64,000 bases of DNA from Microbacterium faecale (GTDB taxonomy: Bacteria > Actinomycetota > Actinomycetes > Actinomycetales > Microbacteriaceae), in the NCBI RefSeq assembly GCF_014640975.1, contig NZ_BMHO01000001.1, forward strand, positions 2,428,166 through 2,492,165, in the 5' to 3' direction. The notes beneath the pieces were generated by a model, which was not told the DNA's origin, ran no database searches, and saw only the letters and a program-made list of their open reading frames with translations. Shown here piece after piece: positions 10,046-20,093 of this stretch. The first letter of the stretch is position 1. Each line of letters starts with the position of its first letter. Both the position numbers and the translations under genes were made by a program.

Positions 10046-11755
10046 TCAACCGGTGACGGCACCGAACGCGGCAGAGCGTACGAGCTTCGCGTACTTGGCG
10101 AGAACGCCGCGGGTGTAGCGCGGGGGCAGCGGCTCCCAGCCTTCACGGCGGGAGGCGAGCTCGGCCTCATCGACGAGTATGTCGAGGGAGCGAGCGGCGA
10201 CGTCGACCCGGATCGGATCACCATCGCGCACGAAGGCGATCGGACCTGCGTCCACTGCCTCCGGAGCGATGTGGCCGATACACAGACCGGTTGTGCCGCC
10301 TGAGAATCGACCGTCTGTCAAGAGTAATACATCTTGGCCGAGTCCTGCGCCCTTGATGGCCGCCGTGATGGCGAGCATCTCGCGCATGCCGGGCCCACCC
10401 TTGGGCCCCTCATACCGGATGATGACGACGTCGCCCGCGTTGATCTCGCCGTTCGTGAGCGCGTCCATGGCGGCACGCTCGCGCTCGAACACGCGGGCCG
10501 GACCCTCGAACACCTCGGCGTCGAACCCGGCCGTCTTCACGACGGCGCCCTCGGGTGCAAGGCTTCCGTCGAGAATCGTCAGACCGCCGGTGGCGTGGAT
10601 CGGGTCGTCCAGGTCGCGCACGACGGTTCCGTCGATGGGCTCCGGATCGAGGTCGGCGAGGTTCTCGGCGAGCGTCTTGCCCGTGACCGTCATTGCGTCG
10701 CCGTGCAGCAGGCCCGCGTCGAGGAGCGCCTTCATCACGACAGGCATGCCGCCCGCGCGATCGAAGTCCTGCGCGACGAACTGGCCGAACGGCTTGACGT
10801 CGGCGAGGTGAGGCGAGCGCTCGCCGATAGTCCGGAAATCCTCGAGGGTGAGCTCGACTCCGGCTTCGTGCGCGATCGCGAGCAGGTGCAGCACGGCGTT
10901 CGTGGATCCGCCCAGCACCATTGCGACCGTGACGGCGTTCTCGAATGCCTTCCGCGTCAGGATGTCCTTCGTCGTAATCCCCTTGCGGAGCATCTCCACG
11001 ACGGCCTCGCCGGAGCGGTGCGCATACATGTCGCGACGGCGGTCGGCGCTCAGCGGCGTGGAGGATCCGGGGAGGCTCATGCCGAGCGCCTCCGCGATGC
11101 ACGCCATGGTGTTGGCCGTGTACATTCCGCCGCAGGCACCCTCGCCGGGTGCGAAGCTGCACTCGATCTTCTTGAGGTCGGCTTCGCTCATCTGGCCGGC
11201 CTTGCAGGCACCGACGGCCTCGAACGAGTCGATGATCGTGATCGTGCGCTCCGTGCCGTCTTCGAGCTTGACCCAGCCGGGCGCGATGGAGCCCGCGTAG
11301 AGGAAGACGCTCGCGAGCTCGAGGCGCGCGGCGGCCATGAGCATGCCGGGAAGCGACTTGTCGCAGCCGGCCAGCAGCACGGTGCCATCGAGGCGCTCCG
11401 CCATGACGACGGTCTCGACGCTGTCGGCGATGACCTCGCGACTCACGAGCGAGAAGTGCATCCCCTCGTGCCCCATGGAGATGCCGTCCGAGACGCTGAC
11501 AGTGCCGAACTGCAGCGGGTATCCCCCGCCAGCGTGCACGCCCTCCTTGGAACCCTGCGCAAGGCGGTCAAGCGAGAGGTTGCAGGGAGTGATCTCATTC
11601 CAGCTCGAAGCGATGCCGATCTGGGGCTTGTCCCAGTCGTCGTCGCCCATGCCGACGGCACGGAGCATGCCGCGCGAGGTGGTGGCCTCGATCCCGTCGG
11701 TCACCACACGACTGCGCGGCTTGATGTCGATTCCACTGGCTGTGTTCTCACTCAC
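10046..11755 (-). CDS. ilvD: Dihydroxy-acid dehydratase
   Basis: Fe-S dehydratase that forms the 2-keto acids of valine and isoleucine, 569 aa. Cluster and metal ligands are visible in GCDKSLPG and [15 protein letters not shown], and the C-terminal region has [19 protein letters not shown]. The GTG start has no ribosome site, but TAGACT lies exactly 6 nt upstream, the pattern of a leaderless transcript. It is first of the ilvDBNC cluster. No leader-peptide attenuator fits in the short upstream space. Confidence 0.96.
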   Translation of the reverse strand: MSENTASGIDIKPRSRVVTDGIEATTSRGMLRAVGMGDDDWDKPQIGIASSWNEITPCNLSLDRLAQGSKEGVHAGGGYPLQFGTVSVSDGISMGHEGMHFSLVSREVIADSVETVVMAERLDGTVLLAGCDKSLPGMLMAAARLELASVFLYAGSIAPGWVKLEDGTERTITIIDSFEAVGACKAGQMSEADLKKIECSFAPGEGACGGMYTANTMACIAEALGMSLPGSSTPLSADRRRDMYAHRSGEAVVEMLRKGITTKDILTRKAFENAVTVAMVLGGSTNAVLHLLAIAHEAGVELTLEDFRTIGERSPHLADVKPFGQFVAQDFDRAGGMPVVMKALLDAGLLHGDAMTVTGKTLAENLADLDPEPIDGTVVRDLDDPIHATGGLTILDGSLAPEGAVVKTAGFDAEVFEGPARVFERERAAMDALTNGEINAGDVVIIRYEGPKGGPGMREMLAITAAIKGAGLGQDVLLLTDGRFSGGTTGLCIGHIAPEAVDAGPIAFVRDGDPIRVDVAARSLDILVDEAELASRREGWEPLPPRYTRGVLAKYAKLVRSAAFGAVTG

Positions 11756-11830
11756 CCAAGCAGTCTATTCCCCGTCTCCAGGGCCCCTGACCACGTCGAC
11801 GTTTTGCTGATCGTGTCGCGTGATCCAGGG

Positions 11831-12589
11831 TCAGGATGCTCTCAAAGATGCGAGACGAGTGAGCACTGCGGCAAGCTCGCCCGGGTCGGCGACGCGGAGG
11901 CTCGCCGCGGTCTCCCCCGGGCCGACGCGGATGCCGAGATCGCCCTCTTCCAGGGAACGCAGCGCGTCCTCGTCCGTCACGTCATCTCCCGCGAAGACGA
12001 CGGCGTCTGCCTGGGTCACGCGGCGCAGTTCGGCGACGGCGACGTCCTTGCCCTCGTGTCGCCAGGCGAACTCGAGCACGTGCTTGCCGTCGCGGCGACG
12101 CCAGGCCGGCGCGGCGGTGCGCATCAGTTCGTCGATCGCGGCCTGCGCACGCGGTTCGATGCCGTCGGGCGACGTGCGCGTGTGCAGAGCGAACCCGTAA
12201 CGTTTTGCTTCGATCCACGCGCCCTCGAACGCCGCGGCGGCGGCCTCGGCGCTCTCGCGGATCTCATCCGCGTCCGCGGGATCCGTGTCGTCGTCCGCGC
12301 GGAGCTGGCCGGCCCCAGGGCGCCAGTGCTCGGCGCCGTGGGAACCGGCGAGCCACACGCGGGAGGCGTCGTCGTGCTCGGCGATCACTCTGAGGTCTCC
12401 GAGGGCGCGTCCGGAGACGAACGCCACCGTCACTCCGGGGGCGTCCATGAGCGCGGCGACCGCGCGCTTCGCTTCCGGCGTGGCGCGCGCCGCCATCGGA
12501 TCCGTCACGAGCGGTGACAGGACGCCGTCGAAATCGAGCGCGACGAGGAGGCGCGCAGCGCGCGCGACACGAGCCACCGCGTCGGTCAT
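11831..12589 (-). CDS. otsB: Trehalose-6-phosphate phosphatase
   Basis: HAD-superfamily phosphatase removing phosphate from trehalose-6-phosphate, 252 aa. HAD motif I is LVALDFDGVLSPL (nucleophile Asp near residue 19), motif II is in VAFVSGRAL, and motif IV is VFAGDDVTDEDALR. The ATG overlaps the otsA stop (ATGA), so the two are translated together. This gives the complete OtsAB route for compatible-solute synthesis. Confidence 0.95.
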   Translation of the reverse strand: MTDAVARVARAARLLVALDFDGVLSPLVTDPMAARATPEAKRAVAALMDAPGVTVAFVSGRALGDLRVIAEHDDASRVWLAGSHGAEHWRPGAGQLRADDDTDPADADEIRESAEAAAAAFEGAWIEAKRYGFALHTRTSPDGIEPRAQAAIDELMRTAAPAWRRRDGKHVLEFAWRHEGKDVAVAELRRVTQADAVVFAGDDVTDEDALRSLEEGDLGIRVGPGETAASLRVADPGELAAVLTRLASLRAS

Positions 12590-14004
12590 GCGTCGTTCCT
12601 CCGTGCGCGGGACGTCTCCATGTCGTCGAGGAATCGCTGTCCCCACTTGACGACGTCGTTGTCGAAGACTTTCTTGCGCATCGTCTTCATCCGGCGGGCC
12701 TGCTCGGCCACCGGCATCTGCAGCGACCGAGACAGGATGTCCTTCGTCCCCTCGATGTCGTGGGGGTTCACGAGCAGCGCGCTGCCGAGTTCGTCGGCCG
12801 CGCCCGCGAACTCGCTCAACACGAGCACGCCGGTGTTGTCGGCGCGCACCGCGACGTACTCCTTCGCGACGAGGTTCATGCCGTCGCGCAGCGCGGTGAC
12901 GAGCATGACGTCGGCGGCGAGATACAGCGCCACCATCTCCTCGCGGGGATAGCCCTGATGCAGGTACCGGATCGCCGTCGTCTCGACGGTCGAATAGTCG
13001 CCGTTGATCCGCGCCACGCTCATCTCGATCTCGTCGCGCAGCTCCTGATACGCCTCGACACCGGGACGTGACGGGCTCGCGATCTGTACGAGGGTCGCGT
13101 CCTTCCCCGTGATGCGTCCGTCGGCGAGCATCTCGCCATACGCCTTGAGGCGGTGCCGGATCCCCTTCGTGTAGTCGAGCCGGTCGACGCCCAGCATGAG
13201 CTTTTCAGCGCCGAGCTGTTCGCGGATCGACTGGGCCCGGGCAATGATGTCCGGGCGCTGCGCCAGCTCGAGGAAATGGTTCGCATCGATCGAGATCGGG
13301 TAGCTGCGCGAGATGACGGTGCGAGCGGCGTCCTCGATCGTCGGGACCGTGACCGTCTCACCCTTCGTCGGGTAGTGCAGCAGACGACGAATCGACCGCT
13401 GGAAGTTGCCGGCGTCCTCGACGCGCTGGAACCCGATCACGTCGGCGCCGAGCAGGCCCTCAAGCACCTGACGTCGCCACGGCAGCTGCGCGAAAAGCGA
13501 ATATGCCGGGAATGGAATGTGGTGGAAGTATCCGATCGTCACGTCGGGACGCAGCTCGCGCAGCATCTGCGGGACGAGCTGCAGCTGGTAGTCCTGCACC
13601 CAGACGAACCCGCCGTCCTGCACGTGCTTCGCAGCGGCCTCCGCAAATCGTCGATTGACGCGGACGTAAGCGTCCCACCACGACCGCTTGTAGACGGGCG
13701 CCGCGATGACGTCGTGATAGAGCGGCCAGATCGTGCCGTTCGAGAACCCCTCGTAATAGTCGCGCAGGTCGTCGCGGCTGAGCGGGACGGGGACGAGCAC
13801 CGTGCCGTCGAACTCGAACGGCTCGACGTCGAGGTCGGGCTTCCCACCCCACCCAACCCAGGCGCCGTCCAGATTCTGCATCACCTGTTCGAGCGCTGTG
13901 ACGAGCCCACCGGGGGAACGCCGCCAGGTCGGCTCGCCGTCGGGACCCTCCACCCGGTCGACGGGCAGGCGATTGGCGACGACAACGAGATCAGCTCGAG
14001 ACAT
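12586..14004 (-). CDS. otsA: Trehalose-6-phosphate synthase (GT20)
   Basis: Retaining glycosyltransferase of family GT20 that joins UDP-glucose (or another NDP-glucose) to glucose-6-phosphate, 472 aa. It has the N-terminal VVVANRLPV and RRSPGGLVTAL motifs, the central WVQDYQL and GYFHHIPFP segments, and nucleotide-binding residues in GVDRLDYTKGIRHR and ALRDGMNLVAKEYVA. AAGGAG lies 5 nt before the ATG. First gene of the otsA-otsB pair. Confidence 0.96.
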   Translation of the reverse strand: MSRADLVVVANRLPVDRVEGPDGEPTWRRSPGGLVTALEQVMQNLDGAWVGWGGKPDLDVEPFEFDGTVLVPVPLSRDDLRDYYEGFSNGTIWPLYHDVIAAPVYKRSWWDAYVRVNRRFAEAAAKHVQDGGFVWVQDYQLQLVPQMLRELRPDVTIGYFHHIPFPAYSLFAQLPWRRQVLEGLLGADVIGFQRVEDAGNFQRSIRRLLHYPTKGETVTVPTIEDAARTVISRSYPISIDANHFLELAQRPDIIARAQSIREQLGAEKLMLGVDRLDYTKGIRHRLKAYGEMLADGRITGKDATLVQIASPSRPGVEAYQELRDEIEMSVARINGDYSTVETTAIRYLHQGYPREEMVALYLAADVMLVTALRDGMNLVAKEYVAVRADNTGVLVLSEFAGAADELGSALLVNPHDIEGTKDILSRSLQMPVAEQARRMKTMRKKVFDNDVVKWGQRFLDDMETSRARRNDA

Positions 14005-14056
14005 CTCACACTCCTTCGTTGGCGTCAGCCTAACGCCCGCGCGCTAGGGTGGTCCC

Positions 14057-14341
14057 ATGCGCAAGTACCTCCTCGGAACCGGCATCATCGGCGCCCTCAC
14101 GAGCGCATACTCGCTGCTGCGGGGATCCGACCAGCAGCCGTTCACCTGGCGCGTCGCGCTCGCGTGGATCAGCTGGGCGATCACGTTCGCCCTGTCGATC
14201 GGGATGATCCGCGACATCCGCCGGGCATCCCACGGCGAGCCCGTATCCGACGATTCGCCGATCGCAGGCAACGAACACAAGTACGCCAAGGCGTCCGGAA
14301 ACGCGGAAGGCACCGCGCGAAAGAAATCGCGCAAGAAGTGA
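14057..14341 (+). CDS. Small membrane protein (94 aa)
   Basis: A small hypothetical membrane protein with one or two hydrophobic segments (about residues 5-20 and 32-50, the latter WRVALAWISWAITFALSIGM). A hydrophilic tail ends in a strongly basic KKSRKK. TAGGGT lies exactly 6 nt before the ATG, indicating a leaderless transcript. It is divergent from otsA. The family is not recognised. Confidence 0.7.
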   Translation: MRKYLLGTGIIGALTSAYSLLRGSDQQPFTWRVALAWISWAITFALSIGMIRDIRRASHGEPVSDDSPIAGNEHKYAKASGNAEGTARKKSRKK

Positions 14342-14374
14342 CGCGCTGAGGCGGATCCGCGGCGGCGCGCGGGA

Positions 14375-15373
14375 TCAGGCGGACTCGCGCTCGACGATGC
14401 GGAAGTCGGCGAGCAGCGTGCGCGGCGCGGCGTCGGAGCCCTCGATGCGTTCGATCAGCGCCTCGACCGCGCGGCGCACGATCCACTCGCGTCCGGGGTC
14501 GACCGTCGTGAGCGCGGGGTGCCAGTACGCTCCTTCATCGACGTTGTCGAAGCCGATCACCGCGACGTCGTCCGGCACGACGCGTCCCGATTCCTCGAGA
14601 GCCCGGATCGCGCCGAAGGCCAGGGTGTCGTTGAGAGCGAACAACGCGTCGAAATCGACCGCGCGAGCGATGAGGTCGCGTGCCGCGCGCAGTCCGTCCG
14701 ACCGGTGCCACGTTGCCGCCGGCACGAGGAGCGCCTCGTCTACCCTCCTGCCTCGCGCCTCGAGTGCCGTCCGGTAGCCAGCGAGACGCAGTCCCGCGGA
14801 TCCGCTCCGCTCCCCCTCGTGCGCGCCGACGAGCGCGATTCGGTGGCGGCCGCTGTCGAGGAGGAACTCTGTCGCCGCGCGCGCCGCTTCGACGTTGCGC
14901 ATCGTCACGTGGTCCGTCGGGCCGTCGAAGATGTGCTCGCCGAGCAGCACGAGCGGGTAGTCGACGTCGAGGTTGGAGAGATCGGCGCGGGTCGTCTGCA
15001 GCGGGCTGAACAGGAGGCCGTCGGCCATCCGCAGGCGCGGCGCGCGCAGCAGATCGATCTCGCGCTCGCTCGTCCCGGCGGTCTGCTCGACCTGCACGGC
15101 GAAGCCGCGTTCGTCGGCGATCTCGATGACGCGACCGGCGAGCTCGGCGAAGTAGCTGAGCGCGAGGTCCGGTACGGCGAGCGCGATGACGCCGGTGCGC
15201 CCGGTGCGCAGATTGCGCGCCGTCTGGTTCGGGGTGTACCCGAGCTCGGCGATCGCCTGTTCGACGCGCTGCCTGGTCGAGCGTCGGATATGCGGGTAGT
15301 CGTGAATGACGTTCGAGACGGTCTTGATCGAGACTCCCGCGCGTGCCGCCACGTCCTTCAACGTCGTCGCCAC
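14375..15373 (-). CDS. LacI family transcriptional regulator
   Basis: A 332-aa repressor of the LacI/GalR family. The N-terminal HTH is TLKDVAARAGVSIKTVSNVIHDYPHI, followed by the hinge helix (QTARNLRTGRTG) and a periplasmic-binding-protein-like sensor domain (VIGFDNVDEGAYWHPALTTVD). It is the last gene of a unit after the arabinofuranosidase and alditol oxidase (8-nt gap), so it probably controls that unit through the inverted repeat at 18334-18362. Its inducer is likely an arabinose-related sugar, by context only. Confidence 0.93.
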   Translation of the reverse strand: MATTLKDVAARAGVSIKTVSNVIHDYPHIRRSTRQRVEQAIAELGYTPNQTARNLRTGRTGVIALAVPDLALSYFAELAGRVIEIADERGFAVQVEQTAGTSEREIDLLRAPRLRMADGLLFSPLQTTRADLSNLDVDYPLVLLGEHIFDGPTDHVTMRNVEAARAATEFLLDSGRHRIALVGAHEGERSGSAGLRLAGYRTALEARGRRVDEALLVPAATWHRSDGLRAARDLIARAVDFDALFALNDTLAFGAIRALEESGRVVPDDVAVIGFDNVDEGAYWHPALTTVDPGREWIVRRAVEALIERIEGSDAAPRTLLADFRIVERESA

Positions 15374-15381
15374 CGTTCCCC

Positions 15382-16638
15382 TCAGAGTCCGATTCGTCGG
15401 GAGAAGGCGTTGCGGAAACGCCCGTCAGGATCCAGTCGATCGCGCAGCGCGCGGAAGTCATCGAACCGCGGGTAGAGGTCGCGGATCTCGCGGCCGGCGC
15501 GCACGAAGACCTTGCCCCAGTGCGGCCGCGCCCCGAGGGGAGCGAGCGCCCGCTCGAGCTCCGCCAGCACCGCGCGAACCCCGGGCTCGTCCGGATGCCA
15601 GGTGAAGTGCAGCGCGACCGAGTCGCGACCCGATGACGGACCGAGCCAGGTGTCGTCCGCGGCAACGGTGCGGATCTCGCAGACGTGAAGCAGCGGCGCG
15701 ATCGTGCTCGCGATGGATCGGACCGCGGCAATCGCGGCAGCCCCGTGTTCGCGCGCTACGAGGAATTCGCTCTGCAGCTCCGCGCCCACGCTCGGCGTGT
15801 GCTCCATGCGGAAGTGCGGCAATCGTTCGAACCACGCGCCGGCTTCGCCACCCTGTGGGTTGCAGGCCGCAGGATCGACGCCGGTGATGGGGTGTCTCGG
15901 CCCGTCGGCCGGGCGCGCCCCGAGCCCCGTGAGGAGCGCCTCGTCGATCCCGACGCTCGTGCTGCTGATGCGGCGCTTGACCCAGATGGCGTCCGCCGAC
16001 TCGTCGTCGCGCCACGCGGTGAAGATGCTGACGCTGTCGCCCAGGGCTGTGACAGCGTCGAGCTCGGCGAGGATCGCGTCCCAGCGCGGCCCGTCGAACA
16101 CCTCCTGCGTCATCCGGTAGGTGGGCTCGGTGTCGAGTTCCAGCGCGGTCACGACGCCCAAGGATCCCAGGTTCACACTCGCTCCCCCGAAATCGACGTC
16201 GCCGCGAGAAAGGGTGACCTCGTCGCCGCTCGCGGTGAGCAGCGTGACGGATCGGACGGCGGCCGCGAGCGATGGCACGCGATCCCCGGATCCGTGAGTT
16301 CCGGTCGCGACCGCCCCGGCGACGGAGATGTGCGGCAGGGACGCGAGATTGGCGAGCGCCCGGCCGTGCTGCTCGAGCACCGGCGCGAGGTCGCCGTAGC
16401 GCACCCCCGCCGAGACGCGGACCGTCTCCGCGCTGACGTCGATGTCGCGCGGCATGTCTGCCAGCGAGATGAGCGTGCCGGTCGTATCGGCGATGTCGTT
16501 GAACGAGTGCCGACTGCCGAGCGCGCGTACCGGGCCGCCGGCCATCAGCGTCTGGCGCAGCTCGTCCGGTGTACGCGGGCGGGCGATTCGCTCGGCTCCG
16601 TAGCGGAGGTTCGCCGCCCAGTTGCGTTCTGCCTTCAT
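15382..16638 (-). CDS. FAD-linked alditol oxidase (AldO/xylitol oxidase-like)
   Basis: A flavoenzyme of the vanillyl-alcohol-oxidase fold that oxidises the terminal hydroxyl of alditols with O2, 418 aa, the same length as characterised AldO. The FAD domain contains LGSRHSFND, whose His44 matches the covalent flavin attachment site, and SLPHISVAGAVATGTHGSG. The C-terminal ALO domain has the HWGKVF and LYPRFDDF motifs. AGAGGGA precedes the ATG. Its place between an arabinofuranosidase and a LacI regulator suggests a role in pentitol or pentose oxidation. It is distinguished from L-gulonolactone oxidases by the many AldO-like segments. Confidence 0.88.
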   Translation of the reverse strand: MKAERNWAANLRYGAERIARPRTPDELRQTLMAGGPVRALGSRHSFNDIADTTGTLISLADMPRDIDVSAETVRVSAGVRYGDLAPVLEQHGRALANLASLPHISVAGAVATGTHGSGDRVPSLAAAVRSVTLLTASGDEVTLSRGDVDFGGASVNLGSLGVVTALELDTEPTYRMTQEVFDGPRWDAILAELDAVTALGDSVSIFTAWRDDESADAIWVKRRISSTSVGIDEALLTGLGARPADGPRHPITGVDPAACNPQGGEAGAWFERLPHFRMEHTPSVGAELQSEFLVAREHGAAAIAAVRSIASTIAPLLHVCEIRTVAADDTWLGPSSGRDSVALHFTWHPDEPGVRAVLAELERALAPLGARPHWGKVFVRAGREIRDLYPRFDDFRALRDRLDPDGRFRNAFSRRIGL

Positions 16639-16723
16639 CGTCCCTCTTTCCGGCTCGGCCCGTGCGAACCTCCGCGCGGGCCGAGCCGTCCGACGCCCGA
16701 GCGTCCGTGTGCGAGCGTTTCGG

Positions 16724-18235
16724 TCACGCGATGTCGACCGCGGTCCAGGACACGGGCGGCAGGGTGATCGTGAGCGTGCCGTTCCCGACGCGGGCAGTGT
16801 CGTTGGCCGACGGCACCACGCGCTCAGGCTGCTCAAGCGTGTTCGTCGCGTGAATGTCGTCGTCCGCGATCATGTGCGTCTCACGTACGTCGACGTCCCC
16901 GAGACCCGATACGTCGACGCGCACCTCGAGGGACTCGGTCTGCGACCGGTTGACGAGGAAGACGGCGGCCTCCCCCGATTCCGCGTCATGCGTCGCGACG
17001 GCGTCGACGAGCGGCACCTCGCCGTAGCGCGCCGTCGCGTACGTCGGCACGTCGAGCGTGACCGCGAGCGCCTCGCCGCGCGCAAGACGCGACGTGATCG
17101 CGAACGGGAAGAACGTCGTCTGCCGCCAGGCGATCCCTCCCGGCTCGGTCATGATCGGCGCGATGACGTTGACGAGCTGGGCCAGCGAGGCGCTCGTCAC
17201 CCGGTCGGCGTGCTTGAGGAGCGAGATCATCAGATTGCCGAACACCACCGCGTCGAGCACGGAGTAGACGTCTTCGAGCAGGCGCGGGGCGACCGGCCAC
17301 TCCGCGACGTCTTGGATCTTATCCTCGTCGTCGAAGCGCGTCAGGTACCAGACGTTCCACTCGTCGAAGGAGATATTGATCTGCTTCTCGGAACGCTTGA
17401 CGGCGCGTACGTGGTCCGCGGTCTGCACGACGGAGTCGATGAATCGGTCCATGTCGACCGCAGACGCGAGGAACGAGGCGGTGTCCCCGTCGTGCTCCTG
17501 GTAGTACGCGTGGCACGAGATGTAGTCGACGTCGTCGTAGGTGTGCTGCAGCACGGTGCGCTCCCACTCGCCGAACGTCGGCATCTGCGCTCCCGACGAC
17601 CCGCACACCACGAGTTCCAGGTCGGGGTCGACCTGGCGCATCGCCTTCGCCGTCTGCGAGGCGATCTTCCCGTAGTCGTCCGCACTGCGGTGACCGAGTT
17701 GCCACGGCCCGTCCATCTCGTTGCCAAGGCACCAGATCTTCACTCCGAACGGATCCGGGCGGCCGTTGGCGACGCGCTGATCAGTCAGTGCGGTCTTCGC
17801 CGGGACATTGGCGTACTCGAGCAGATCGAGCGCCTCCTGCGTGCCCCGCGTACCGAGGTTGACCGCGAGCATCAGCTCACTGCCGACCTTGTCGAGCCAG
17901 GACGTGAACTCGTGCAGCCCGACCTCATTCGTCTCCGTCGAATGCCACGCCAGGTCCAGTCGCCGCGGGCGCTCCTCCCGCGGACCGACGCTGTCCTCCC
18001 ATCGGAAACCCGAGACGAAGTTCCCGCCGGGATAGCGAATCGTCGTCACGCCGAGCTCACGCACGAGATCGATCACGTCGCGGCGGAAGCCGTCGGCGTC
18101 CGCTGTCTCGTGACCGGGTTCGTAGATGCCGTCGTAGATGTGACGGCCGAGATGCTCGACGAAGCCGCCGAAGAGGTTGCGATGGATCCGGCCGATCGTG
18201 AAACGCGGATGGATGGACATGAGAGCGGTGGGCAC
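16724..18235 (-). CDS. abfA: Alpha-L-arabinofuranosidase, GH51
   Basis: Retaining glycoside hydrolase releasing L-arabinose from arabinan or arabinoxylan oligosaccharides, 503 aa. The acid/base Glu is in LGNEMDGPWQ and the nucleophile Glu in FDEWNVWY; GGFVEHLGRHIYDG and RYPGGNFVSGF are classic GH51 segments. There is no signal peptide, so it acts in the cytoplasm on imported oligosaccharides. The GTG start follows AAGGAGAAGCT. It lies downstream of araA but has its own operator region at 18334-18362. Confidence 0.95.
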   Translation of the reverse strand: MPTALMSIHPRFTIGRIHRNLFGGFVEHLGRHIYDGIYEPGHETADADGFRRDVIDLVRELGVTTIRYPGGNFVSGFRWEDSVGPREERPRRLDLAWHSTETNEVGLHEFTSWLDKVGSELMLAVNLGTRGTQEALDLLEYANVPAKTALTDQRVANGRPDPFGVKIWCLGNEMDGPWQLGHRSADDYGKIASQTAKAMRQVDPDLELVVCGSSGAQMPTFGEWERTVLQHTYDDVDYISCHAYYQEHDGDTASFLASAVDMDRFIDSVVQTADHVRAVKRSEKQINISFDEWNVWYLTRFDDEDKIQDVAEWPVAPRLLEDVYSVLDAVVFGNLMISLLKHADRVTSASLAQLVNVIAPIMTEPGGIAWRQTTFFPFAITSRLARGEALAVTLDVPTYATARYGEVPLVDAVATHDAESGEAAVFLVNRSQTESLEVRVDVSGLGDVDVRETHMIADDDIHATNTLEQPERVVPSANDTARVGNGTLTITLPPVSWTAVDIA

Positions 18236-18333
18236 AGCTTCTCCTTCGAGCGACGTCAGACTTCCGTGAGCGTGTCGACCCTACCGACGGCTCGCAGCGC
18301 TCAGGAGGGCACGGCAGTGTGGTCTTCTCGCGA

Positions 18334-18362
18334 TTTACAACGTTATAGGTAAACGTTGTAAA
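18334..18362. promoter_or_regulatory. LacI-type operator upstream of abfA
   Basis: TTTACAACGTT (18334-18344) and its exact complement AACGTTGTAAA (18352-18362) are separated by 7 nt. Each arm carries the central CG typical of LacI-family sites. On the minus strand TATAAC lies between the arms, so a bound repressor would cover a likely -10 box for abfA-aldO-lacI. Confidence 0.7.
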
Positions 18363-18435
18363 CGGCGAGCGACAACCGGCCGCGCGTCGTCTCGTGCCGC
18401 GAAACGGACAGCAACGCGCGGCCGGTTCGCCTGGC

Positions 18436-19941
18436 TCAGACGCCGTCGGCGATGTGGTGGTACACCTGGTTCCACTTCAGTTCGTTCTGGAACCCGCGCA
18501 CCGTCGTCTCGTCGTCGATCTCGAGCAGTTCGATGCCGACCATCTCAGCGAAGTCGCGGAAGACCTCGATGCCGACGGCATTCGACATGACCGTGTGGTG
18601 CGCGGCGCCGGCCGCCATCCAGCATGCGGCACTCGTCGGCAGGTCGGGAGCGGGCTTCCACACCGCGCGACCGACCGGAAGGTGAGGCAGCTCGGGCGGG
18701 GTGACGAGCTCGACGACGTTCGCCGTGAGGCGCAGACGCGTGCGCACGTCGCTCAGCGCGACGACGACGGCCGGTCCGGGGTCGGCCGTGAAGACGAGGC
18801 GCACCGGATCGGCCTTGCCGCCGATGCCGAGCGGGTGAATCTCGACGCGCGCCTTCTTCTGCGACAGAGAGGGAGCGACCTCGAGCATGTGGGCTCCGAG
18901 GATCCGACCGTCACCGGGCGTGAGGTCGTAGGTGTAGTCCTCCATGAGGCTCGCGCCCCCGGTGAGCCCGGCACCCATCACGTTCGCGACGCGCACGAGG
19001 ATCGCGGTCTTCCAGTCCCCCTCGCCACCGAAGCCGTATCCGTCGGCCATCAGTCGCTGTACGGCGATCCCGGGCAGCTGCTTGAGCGCGCCGAGGTCCT
19101 CGAAGTTGTCGGTGAAGGCCTTGAACCCGCCCTCGTCGAGGAACGTCCGCAGGCCGATCTCGATCGCCGCCGCATCGCGGAGCGAGTCGTGGCGCTCTGC
19201 GCCGGGCCGAAGCTCGTCGGCGACCTCGTACTGCTCGAGGTACTCTGCGACGAGCGCGTCGATCTGGGAGTCCGCCGTGGCTTCGACCTTCTCCACGAGG
19301 TCGTTGACGCCCCAGGTGTTGACCTGCGTGCCGAACTTCGCCTCGACCTCGGTCTTGTCGCCTTCGGTGACGGCGACGTAGCGCATGTTGTCGCCGAAGC
19401 GGGCGACCTTCAGATTCCGTGCCTCGGCGAATCCGGCCGCCGCACGCATCCACGTGCTCGTCTCCGACACGACCCGCGGATCGCTCGCGTGGCCGACGAC
19501 CGTCTTGCGAGCGACGCCGAGACGCGTCTGGATGTACCCGAACTCGCGGTCGCCGTGTGCCGCCTGGTTGAGGTTCATGAAGTCGAAGTCGATGGTGTCC
19601 CACGGCAGCTCGACGTTCGCCTGCGTGTGCAGGTGCAGGAGGGGCTTACGGAGCTCCTCGAGCCCGGAGATCCACATCTTCGCGGGACTGAAGGTGTGCA
19701 TCCACGTGATGACGCCGATGACGTCGTCGTCGGCGTTCGCATCGAGCATGGCACGACGGATCGACGGGGCGTCGGTGAGCACCGGTCGCCACTCGATCGG
19801 GGCCGCGACCTCGGCGTTCTCGTCCAGCAGGCGCGCGACCGCCCGCGACTGATCGGCGACCTGCTGCAGGGTCTCCTCGCCGTAGAGCCCCTGGCTGCCG
19901 GTGAGGAACCAGACCTTCTTGTCTGCGTATGGCTTCGTCAT
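18436..19941 (-). CDS. araA: L-arabinose isomerase
   Basis: Isomerises L-arabinose to L-ribulose, 501 aa, the normal length. The N-terminus [19 protein letters not shown] and the [14 protein letters not shown] segment are diagnostic. Metal and catalytic residues are in EGDWKTA and the C-terminal [17 protein letters not shown] precedes the ATG; the long upstream frame is spurious. Third gene of the araB-araD-araA unit. Confidence 0.97.
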   Translation of the reverse strand: MTKPYADKKVWFLTGSQGLYGEETLQQVADQSRAVARLLDENAEVAAPIEWRPVLTDAPSIRRAMLDANADDDVIGVITWMHTFSPAKMWISGLEELRKPLLHLHTQANVELPWDTIDFDFMNLNQAAHGDREFGYIQTRLGVARKTVVGHASDPRVVSETSTWMRAAAGFAEARNLKVARFGDNMRYVAVTEGDKTEVEAKFGTQVNTWGVNDLVEKVEATADSQIDALVAEYLEQYEVADELRPGAERHDSLRDAAAIEIGLRTFLDEGGFKAFTDNFEDLGALKQLPGIAVQRLMADGYGFGGEGDWKTAILVRVANVMGAGLTGGASLMEDYTYDLTPGDGRILGAHMLEVAPSLSQKKARVEIHPLGIGGKADPVRLVFTADPGPAVVVALSDVRTRLRLTANVVELVTPPELPHLPVGRAVWKPAPDLPTSAACWMAAGAAHHTVMSNAVGIEVFRDFAEMVGIELLEIDDETTVRGFQNELKWNQVYHHIADGV

Positions 19942-20093
19942 GCTGTTCCTTTCAAACGTGATGGGTCGATGACTGACGGATCGCGTGCGCTGGCCGTCGG
20001 CCGGCGGGACGTGCTCTCGCAAGGCGGAGAAGGGAAGCGCACCGGGCGTGCGCTGACCGACGACAACGCCGCGAGAGCGCGTCCCGCGGGCCG

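Noticed and set aside
10334-12517. 727-codon plus-strand ORF
   Set aside because: Antisense to ilvD and otsB, both with complete catalytic motifs on the minus strand.
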